A stretch of DNA of 64,000 nucleotides, from contig JAPYXD010000522.1 in assembly GCA_030998225.1 (NCBI GenBank), forward strand, positions 4,030,001-4,094,000, in the 5' to 3' direction. Position 1 is the stretch's first letter, and the number at the start of each line of letters is the position of its first letter. Below, in pieces: positions 56,369-64,000 of this stretch. Source of the stretch: Diplolepis rosae (lineage: Eukaryota; Arthropoda; Insecta; Hymenoptera; Diplolepididae). The translations under genes and the position numbers were made by a program. Under the pieces are notes generated by a model. That model ran no database searches, was not told where the DNA came from, and saw nothing but the letters and a program-made list of their open reading frames with translations.

Positions 56369-56589
56369 CACTCTAAAAACAAGTGTGTTACTTCTACACG
56401 TGAAATACGATAGTAACTTTTTAGGCATTTGAAGTGTGTATTTTTAATACATATTACAAACGTAACGTTTAATTTTCAAACACTTTAACGTTTTGTACCC
56501 AAGATGTGTGTTAGAAATACACACTTCAAATGCCTAAAAAGTTACTATTGTGATTCACGTGTAAAAGTAACACACTTGTTTTTAGAGTG
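56369..56589. mobile_element. CACTCTAAAAACAAG MITE (copy 2)
   Basis: 221 bp, TA on both sides; same length as 17,736-17,956 with only scattered substitutions. Confidence 0.9.
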
Positions 56590-57118
56590 TACGCAATGTG
56601 TTCCGATAAGTGGAGAATATATATTTTAACTATACATATATGTATATCTAAAATACATTTAACAACTTATAATATGTTTGAAAAACTCTAGAATCGATAA
56701 TCTTTTTTGATTAAATCAAAATTAGAAATATTACAGCATATTCAAATTCGAAAAAAGTCAATATCAAAATTCCATTTTCCAGTTAAATTATACGAGATAC
56801 GAAAAAACGTTATGATACAATATTATTGAATAAATAAAGACCTACAAATTTGAATTGTAACACTTTTTCATAAGATGCATATTTTTCTTTTTAATTAAAA
56901 AAAAAAACTATTGAAAATCCAAAATTCAATTTTTTAACAATAATATGTAAAATAAGAAAAAAACGTAAGAATACAAGGTATTGTATTTTTCGTATCTCGT
57001 ATAATTTAACTGGAAAATTGAATTTTGATATTGACTTTTTTCGAATTTGAATATGCTGTAACATTTCTAATTTTGATTTAATCAAAAAATGTTATTAGGA
57101 TAATTTGTAGAGATTTAT

Positions 57119-57323
57119 GAGCACTATCAAAAACCAGGATTGGAATTTTTGATTTTTTCAAAAAATTATTTTCAAAAACACAAAAGTAGTGCTCCATCCC
57201 TCAATTTTGATTGGATGTGGCTGGTTAACGAACTTGTCCTTACTTTTTCGGCTCCGATAAAGTGTACCAAAGCTCAATTCAATCTAATAATTCTATCGAG
57301 AGTTATGCCGCACACGACCTACT

Positions 57324-57378
<55 letters not shown>

Positions 57379-58581
57379 CTTTCGTAAAAACCATTTTTTC
57401 TGACTCAGGGGGTCTCAAAACGTAAAGATTTGATGAAAATTTCGAAAGTCATTTTTCACATAAAACCAATACCTTCTCATCCATGATGAGAATGTAAAAA
57501 TACAAAGTAACGAAAAAGTAACTGAAAAAATCTGCCCGCTTTGCGGGCACATTCTCATCGCGCGCTTCGCGTGCAGCTCGCTTCGCTCGCAAGTTTGAGC
57601 GCGCCTAGGGTACGCGATTCGATCGTCGCGCTTCGCGCTCGTTCTTGTGCTCTTCACATACATTTAAGTTTATTTCTTATATTTTGATACTGAAGGTCAA
57701 ACCAATTTTATAATAATATTACAGATGATGTGAATTACACATTTTCTCAAAGTCACTGAATTTCTTTTTGAATTTAAGTGAAACAGGAAATTCAATTTAC
57801 TTAAGGCTCTATCGGCCTTAAGGAACACATTCTCATCATGACACTCGCGCTTCGCGCTCGATTTTCTGTATATATTTCAGTATAACTTTTTAATAAATTA
57901 CATGATTAAAAGAATTTACTTTCTTCCACATATCTAAAAAGGAAAAACAATCGTAGACTTTATTTAAGGAAACGATTTTGCAGAACAACGCTTATTTCGT
58001 ATCTCATATATTCTGGTGAAAAAAATCGAATTTTTTCAATATTAAAAATCAAAACATAAAATAAACATCCTGTCCTGAAATTTCTTTATCAGAATTTGTA
58101 GACCTCATTTAGGTAAAAAATTTTCCATTTAAACGTTTTTGTTGTATTTCACATATTTTGTCTAAGAAATGGAATTTTTTCATTTTTATCGTATTTTTTG
58201 GAATTGAAACGAAAAATATATGTTTTTTCAGAAACTGCGCCAGACAAAATTTGTAGATCTTTTTGAAACGAACAACTTTGTATTCTTACGTTTTTCTGGT
58301 ATTTCCAATATTATTGTTAAAAAATTGAATTTTGGATTTTCAATAGTTTTTTTTTTAATTAAAAAGAAAAATATGCATCTTATGAAAAAATGTTATAATT
58401 CAAATTTGTAGGCCTTTATTTATTCAATAATATTGTATCATAACGTTTTTTCGTATCTCGTATAATTTAACTGGAAAATGGAATTTTGATATTGACTTTT
58501 TTCGAATTTGAATATGCTGTAACATTTCTAATTTTGATTTAATCAAAAAATAATATCAGGATGATTTTTTAGAGATTTATG
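57119..58581. repeat. 1.43-kb tandem unit, copy 1
   Basis: Order: GAGCACTATC, a CAGACAGA microsatellite, GACTCAGGGGGTCTCAAAAC, the GC-rich GCGCTTCGCGC cluster, AAGGCTCTATCGGCC, TTTCGTATCTCATATATTC and the arm ATTTAACTGGAAAATGG. It is followed directly by copy 2. The 82- and 63-codon frames occur in both copies and resemble no protein. Confidence 0.85.
57327..57377 (+). repeat. CAGA microsatellite
   Basis: About 12 repeats of CAGA; shorter versions at 58,784-58,808 and 60,099-60,128 in the other tandem copies. Confidence 0.95.
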
Positions 58582-59999
58582 AGCACTATCTAAAACCAGT
58601 ATTGAAATTTTTGATTTTTTCAAAAAATTATTTTCAAAAACACAAAAGTAGTGCTCAACCCCTCAATTTTGATTGGATGTGGCTGGTTAACGAACTTGTC
58701 CTTACTTTTTCGGCTCCGATAAAGTGTACCAAAGCTCAATTCAATCTGATAATTCTATCGAGAGTTATGCCGCACACGACCTACAGACAGACAGACAGAC
58801 AGACAGACACTTTCGTAAAAACCATTTTTTCTGACTCAGGGGGTCTCAAAACGTAAAGATTTGATGAAAATTTCGAAAGTCATTTTTCACATAAAACCAA
58901 TACCTTCTCATCCATGATGAGAATGTAAAAATACAAAGTAACGAAAAAGTAACTGAAAAAATCTGCCCGCTTTGCGGGCACATTCTCATCGCGCGCTTCG
59001 CGCGCAGCTCGCTTCGCTCGCAAGTTTGAGCGCGCCTAGGGCGCGCGATTCGATCGTCGCGCTTCGCGCTCGATCTTGTGCTCTTCGCATACATTTAAGT
59101 TTATTTCTTATATTTTGATACTGAAGGTCAAACCAATTTTATAATAATATTACAGATGATGTGAATTACACATTTTCTCAAAGTCACTGAATTTCTTTTT
59201 GAATTTAAGTGAAACAGGAAATTCAATTTACTTAAGGCTCTATCGGCCTTAAGGAACACATTCTCATCATGACACTCGCGCTTCGCGCTCGATTTTCTGT
59301 ATACATTTCAGTATAACTTTTTAATAAATTACATGATTAAAAGAATTTACTTTCTTCCACATATCTAAAAAGGAAAAACAATCGTAGACTTTATTTAAGG
59401 AAACGATTTTGCAGAACAACGCTTATTTCGTATCTCATATATTCTGGTGAAAAAAATCGAATTTTTTCAATATTAAAAATCAAAACATAAAATAAACATC
59501 CTGTCCTGAAATTTCTTTATCAGAATTTGTAGACCTCATTTAGGTAAAAAATTTTCCATTTAAACGTTTTTGTTGTATTTCACATATTTTGTCTAAGAAA
59601 TGGAATTTTTTCATTTTTATCGTATTTTTTGGAATTGAAACGAAAAATATATGTTTTTTCAGAAACTGCGCCAGACAAAATTTGTAGATCTTTTTGAAAC
59701 GAACAACTTTGTATTCTTACGTTTTTCTGGTATTTCCAATATTATTGTTAAAAAATTGAATTTTGGATTTTCAATAGTTTTTTTTTTAATTAAAAAGAAA
59801 AATATGCATCTTATGAAAAAATGTTATAATTCAAATTTGTAGGCCTTTATTTATTCAATAATATTGTATCATAACGTTTTTTCGTATCTCGTATAATTTA
59901 ACTGGAAAATGGAATTTTGATATTGACTTTTTTCGAATTTGAATATGCTGTAACATTTCTAATTTTGATTTAATCAAAAAATGTTATAAGGATAATTTG
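58582..59999. repeat. 1.43-kb tandem unit, copy 2
   Basis: Nearly identical to copy 1; equivalent points downstream of the microsatellite are 1,431 bp apart (57,415 and 58,846), and upstream ones 1,462-1,463 bp because copy 1 has a longer CAGA run. Confidence 0.85.
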
Positions 60000-60250
60000 T
60001 TAACGAACTTGTCCTTACTTTTTCGGCTCCGATAAAGTGTACCAAAGCTCAATTCAATCTGATAATTCTATCGAGAGTTATGCCGCACACGACCTACTAC
60101 AGACAGACATACAGACAGATAGACAGACACTTTCGTAAAAACCATTTTTTCTGACTCAGGGGGTCTCAAAACGTAAAGATTTGATGAAAATTTCGAAAGT
60201 CATTTTTCACATAAAACCAATACCTTCTCATCCATGATGAGAATGTAAAA
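60000..60250. repeat. Tandem unit, truncated copy 3
   Basis: Starts at TTAACGAACTTGTCC, lacking the GAGCACTATC part, and stops at GATGAGAATGTAAAA where GTAACT-rich sequence resumes. Confidence 0.8.
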
Positions 60251-60393
60251 AGTTACCAGTTACCGGAAAAATAGTAACTAAGTTACGTCAGAGTTACTTT
60301 TTTCGAAAAGTATCGAAGTTAGTGAATAAGTTACAAGTAACTTAACTTTTAAAGTAACTTCGTTACATTTATCAAGTTACTTTCTAACAAGAG

Positions 60394-61189
60394 TATATTT
60401 TATTTGTTTACTGTTTTTTTTTAATAAACTAGTCGTAAATTATTTAGATAGATTGATTATTATTACTTCCGAAAATAATAATAAATCAAGGATGAGTAAA
60501 AGAGTGTTCAAGATGAAATGTATAATGGTTTAATTGTTTAAAAAATTTGTTTTCGAGTGAATGGAAAGTAAGTCTGATTTGAAGGGGTGTTTGAGGAAGG
60601 AAGGAAAGGGGTAAATTAATCACAGGCTTCGTTAAGAGATTTATCCCGATTTGAACGCTGGGTTGCCTTGACTCAATTCCGCTTTTCCTTTCGACCATAA
60701 AGAAAGATTCTAGTGCACTAACAAAGCTACTTTTCAGCGCTCTTGTTATGCTAATTTCAAAAGTTTACTTCTAAACTTCCCCTTTTATGCACATCAACCC
60801 TTGTGCAGAAATATACTGAAAGGGTGATTTTTGTGTTCTTAAGCTTTTTGTGATAAAATATTCTGAAAGAGGCAAAAAATCTTTTAAAAGACGAGATTTA
60901 AGATGCAATTATGCTTTACAAAATACAAAAATCGGTTAAAATAACTGAAAATCATTTTCTTATAAAAAATGTGTAAATGTTGAAAATGTAACATATAACA
61001 GGAATATATCCTTTATTTAATCAGTTTTTTAGCACGGAAAAAATAAAGTCTTATTTTAACTCTGGATCTGATGTTAAATTAACCTGAGACCAATTTTATC
61101 CCAAGATTTTTATGATTCTCGTTAAATCTACGAAATGTTTCTTGTACAAATTTTCTGGTGAATTCAGAAGAATAAAAAAACGTTTTTTG
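60394..61189. other. Unassigned sequence
   Basis: A GC-richer patch at 60,540-60,720 has a 70-codon minus frame of no recognised kind. The rest is AT-rich. Confidence 0.3.
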
Positions 61190-61288
61190 TTTGCCTACAC
61201 CGAAAGTTAGCCTTGTCGGTGTCATTTTGCGTGCAAAAAGTTGATTTTCCTGCACTAGTGCGGTAAAACCAACTTTTCGCACGCAAAA
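61190..61288. repeat. CGCACTAGTGCG fold-back, partial (copy 4)
   Basis: ACACCGAAAGTTAGCCTTGT, TGCACTAGTGCGGTAAAA and TTTTCGCACGCAAAAC; the second half is truncated by the next element. Confidence 0.7.
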
Positions 61289-61940
61289 CTTTTCTCAACT
61301 TTTGGGCAAAGTTAGGAATTATGAAAAAGTTGGAGATTATAATATTGTAATAATTTGTGACGTACATTTTGAAACTTTGTTCTACATTTTAAAAGTTTAC
61401 CGAAATTTGATGTACTCTCTAAACCTGAATCAGTGAACGGCCACTGATTCGCAGTGACTATTCACTGATGGCAGCAGCTATAAGTCTTTCACTGAGAATT
61501 AGTGACATTCGACTGATGAATCAGTGAAATAGATTGAACTCACTTATTGAATCAGTGAAAGCTTCAGATGGGAGTAAGTAACAAAACTAGCAATATATTT
61601 TAACAATCGATGAACTCGTTTATTTTAGCCTAAAAAACACTAAAACGAAATTACGTAATTATTATTGTTTTTAAGGGACGATAAATCAGTAAAGTGTAGA
61701 TGAAAGTTATGAATTCGCGAATTTAAAAATTATGTTCACGTGACGCCTTCACTGATTCCTCAGTGAAATCGAAGCAGGGCACTGATTCATCAGTTGGTAT
61801 ATTTTCACTGATATAATCAGTGACTATTTCACTGATTCAGGTTTAGAGAGTATTCTTTAACATTTGGTAAGTCACAAATTATTACAATTAAATAATCTCT
61901 GACTTGTTCATAATTCTCAACTTTGCCCAAAAGTTGAAAA
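61289..61940. mobile_element. CTCAACTTTTG fold-back split by a MITE
   Basis: Left arm TTCTCAACTTTTGGGCAAAG, AAAGTTGGAGATTATAATAT; right arm inverted from 61,860 to 61,940 (AATAATCTCTGACTTGTTCA, CAACTTTGCCCAAAAGTTG). Same family as 13,786-15,775 and 63,535-63,677. Confidence 0.65.
61415..61850. mobile_element. Long-subfamily TCAGT MITE
   Basis: 436 bp, TA on both sides, ends CTCTCTAAACCTGAATCAGT and CTGATTCAGGTTTAGAGAG. Closest to the nested copy at 10,541-10,985. Confidence 0.85.
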
Positions 61941-62485
61941 CTATATTGAAAATAAATTTCCTATCAAAAAATATGATTGAAGATTGAATGCAGCAAATTC
62001 GAACTAATCGGTTCTGGTGTTTAGTTAAAATGATTAATAGCTTGTCCCACCGAAAAAATGAAATGATTAGGAGATTTTTTTTTTACTCGAATCAGTTTAA
62101 TGTTCTTGTCACTGTTCGACATACGAAGAATACAATAGAATCAGATCAACTGAGGTTAAAGACCTTGCATTTAATTGATTGGAATTGAAAAGGAATCTAT
62201 TTCTATCCGGTTAGAAATTCTATTGTCATCTTGAAAAAATTGACAGTTTACTGCGTGACAAGCACAATTCATCCTCCCCCTGGATGATAGTGTTGACCTA
62301 GATTATAAAGAGCACGCACAAATGAATGGAGCATGTTGGAGTAACGATTTGGAATGGGGATCTAAATTGGAAGGTGGGACAAGAGGTGAGATTTTTATAA
62401 CGAGATAGATGGAACCTTCAAGCTAAAAGGGTTGAAATGTTTGGAATCATTAGTGAAAAAAATTATCGATTGTTTGATAACTCTC
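61941..62485. other. Unassigned sequence
   Basis: A 66-codon plus frame at 61,988-62,188 is unrecognised. 62,230-62,420 is GC-richer without repeats. Confidence 0.3.
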
Positions 62486-62489
62486 TTAA

Positions 62490-63076
62490 GGTAGTTCGTT
62501 CACGAAAATTAGACCTCAGGAAAAAATAGATAATTTGCATTCAAGAATAGCAATATTATTATTGAAGGGATAATTTCAAAGAGAAAAGATTACTTTTCAT
62601 GAAAAAAATTTGAAACACAAAAAAATAATTTTATTAATAAATTTTATTTTTGCCCAAACTTATTTTCTTATCGCTTCGAGCCAAATTTTTAAAAATGATG
62701 CGATTCTAATAAATCAAGGTTCATTTTTTTAGGAAAAAGATTCTCCACAACTTGACCGTTTTCAATTTTTGAAAATGAATTCTTTAATGGCTGAAATCAT
62801 AAAAAAACAATTTTTCAAAACAAAATGTTTATAAACAAATTGCTGTATTTGATAATAATCAATTTAATTTCAAAAATAGGAAAGCTCGAAGCGATAAAAG
62901 AATAAGTTTGGGCAAAAATAAAATTTATTAATAAAATTATTTTTTTGTGTTTCAAATTTTTTTCATGAAGAATAATCTTTTCTCTTTCAAATTAGCCCTT
63001 CAATAATAATATTGCTATTCTTGAAAGTAAAATTATCTATTTTTGTCTAAGGTCTAATTTTTGTGATCGAATTACC
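62490..63076. mobile_element. 587-bp TTAA-flanked palindromic element
   Basis: TTAA on both sides; ends GGTAGTTCGTTCACGAAAAT and its near complement ending CGAATTACC. Arms of about 200 bp are inverted (AATAGATAATTTGCATTC, GGGATAATTTCAAAGAGAAA, AATAAATTTTATTTTTGCCC). The TTAA target suits piggyBac or Kolobok, but the ends lack the CCC start of the other three elements. Confidence 0.8.
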
Positions 63077-63100
63077 TTAATTCCAATCAGTAGGTTTCTT

Positions 63101-63402
63101 CTCTCTAAACCTGAATCAGTGAACAGCCACTGATTCGCAGTGACTATTCACTGATGGCAGCAGCTATAAGTCTTTCACTGAGAATCAGTGTAATTCGACT
63201 GATGAATCAGTGAAATAGATTGAACTCACTTATTGAATCAGTGAAATCTTCAGGTGGGAATAATAAATCCAGCAATATATTTTAACGATCAATGAACTCG
63301 TATATTTTAGGTTAAACATCAGTAAAAAGAAATTACGTAATTATTATTATATATTGTAATTATTATTGTGTATGATTATATCACTGATTCTTCAGTGAAA
63401 TC
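63101..63402. mobile_element. Long-subfamily TCAGT MITE, 3'-truncated
   Basis: Left end CTCTCTAAACCTGAATCAGT and interior match 10,541-10,985, but the copy stops after TCACTGATTCTTCAGTGAAA. Confidence 0.8.
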
Positions 63403-63534
63403 ATCTATACATTATATGAAATATAATCAATTATGAAGTTTAATATAATGTATATACTTGTATACTTTGCATACTTTAAATACATTTATATTAAATGTAA
63501 TACAAAAATATTTAACAATGCACGATGAAAAATA
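63403..63534. other. AT-rich filler
   Basis: TATAATGTATA-rich sequence with no assigned feature. Confidence 0.4.
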
Positions 63535-63677
63535 GTTCGAGAAACTTTATTCAACTTTTGAGCAAAGTTGGTTCATATAGACAAGTTGGAATAAATAAAT
63601 ATTATTGTAATCATTTGTAACGTATACTTGTCCATATGTTCCGACTTTGTTAAAAAGTTGAGTAAAGTTTCTCGAAC
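63535..63677. mobile_element. GTTCGAGAAACTTT fold-back, minimal 143-bp copy
   Basis: Arms GTTCGAGAAACTTTATTCAA / TTGAGTAAAGTTTCTCGAAC and GCAAAGTTGGTTCATATAGA / TCCATATGTTCCGACTTTG pair over about 55 bases with a short loop. Confidence 0.75.
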
Positions 63678-63689
63678 ATATATCTTCAA

Positions 63690-63800
63690 TTATTAATTAA
63701 GGGTCAATGCAAGTCAAGAATATGAATCTAGAAAATATCTTGTTTTATCGACATTTTGATGTATATTAAATTTCATGTACTGTATATATATATATATACA
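63690..63800. repeat. Satellite remnant and (TA)n
   Basis: GGGTCAATGCAAGTC, TGATGTATATTAAATTTCAT and a TATATATA run. Confidence 0.55.
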
Positions 63801-64000
63801 GGTTGGGCCATTTTAATCGTCCACCTAATTTGCTCGGAATCTATACCAGATACAGAAAAATGTTTCGGACAAAAGTTGAAGGGGGCAGAGAGGGTCACCT
63901 AAGGTTTTTCAAGGTCATTTGAAGGTCAAAGTGATTTTTTCTAATAGGAACCTCTATTTTTGACGCCGGATTTGGAAAGAACGGAAAATTTTACGTATAA
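63800..64000. mobile_element. End of a dispersed arthropod repeat, cut by the window
   Basis: CAGGTTGGGCCATTTTAATC, AGATACAGAAAAATGTTTC, TCAAGGTCATTTGAAGGTCA and GACGCCGGATTTGGAAAGAA. I have the impression of such a sequence recurring in insect genomes but cannot name its class; it is single here. Confidence 0.35.

Larger units (their letters stand above)
56132..60393. mobile_element. hAT-like composite with GTAACT-rich ends
   Basis: Left end CAGTGTTGGATAAGTTACT is of the type common in hAT elements, followed by about 140 bp of AAGTAACT words. The right end (60,252-60,393) is again AGTAACT-rich and inverted, ending near CAAGTTACTTTCTAACAAGAG, with a degraded terminus. Inside are a nested MITE, inverted arms at 56,695-56,815 and 56,985-57,088, and a tandem duplication. 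No transposase. The family assignment comes from the termini only. Confidence 0.45.

Noticed and set aside
57415..59094. Duplicated 82-codon minus-strand frames with many Arg and Cys
   Set aside because: They translate the GC-rich palindrome cluster and its flank in each tandem copy; no resemblance to a known protein and no conservation at codon level could be judged.

Overview
The window looks like eukaryotic, most probably insect, genomic DNA. It is strongly AT-rich, open frames are short and scattered, the few coding pieces end at GT/AG splice signals, and almost everything else is transposon-derived or satellite DNA. No bacterial operon, rRNA gene, CRISPR array or long transposase/reverse-transcriptase frame is visible. 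The host group is an inference; the sequence does not identify a species.

The one confidently recognised gene piece is a 309-bp internal exon on the minus strand at the left edge (144-452). It encodes the start of a Rap1 GTPase-activating protein (RapGAP1) catalytic region. A second minus-strand exon at 36,697-36,810 has an in-frame upstream stop, two tandem ATGs, 38 codons and a strong donor. Its phase matches the RapGAP exon, so it may be an alternative first exon of the same gene, which would make 453-36,696 one very large intron. Two short plus-strand ATG-plus-donor candidates (44,827 and 55,867) may be first exons of other genes.

The remainder reads as layered repeats. 0-8 kb: CGCACTAGTGCG fold-back elements, a dispersed ATACGAGATACG repeat, an oligo-(CAACAAAA) MITE and a 1.1-kb element built on a 93-bp tandem. 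8-17 kb: many copies of a MITE with CTCTCTAAATCTGAATCAG ends, one nested in another, plus a 2-kb fold-back nest holding a CCAACTGGAAA element and a tRNA-derived SINE hairpin. 18-30 kb: a palindromic satellite of about 190 bp interrupted by MITEs. 32-36.5 kb: a 162-bp GTACTGG satellite split by a 1.2-kb TA-flanked transposon, then a 341-bp fold-back array and a 570-bp palindrome. 38-41 kb: a 185-bp variant of the palindromic satellite with a piggyBac-like MITE inside. 43-44.5 kb: a 215-225-bp GTACTGGC satellite. 47-52.5 kb: a 340-bp variant of the palindromic satellite with another piggyBac-like MITE. 53-55 kb: a GCCATTTT tandem repeat and tRNA-like elements. 56-60.4 kb: a GTAACT-ended composite holding a 1,431-bp tandem duplication. 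61-64 kb: more MITEs, fold-backs and a TTAA-flanked palindrome.

The most interesting signals are five hammerhead-ribozyme-like motifs (one plus, four minus) with compensating stem changes, set in fragments that resemble Penelope-type retroelements; several unrelated TIR families whose interiors are saturated with a short family-specific motif in both orientations; and satellite arrays in which the exact size of a transposon insertion can be read from the repeat period.
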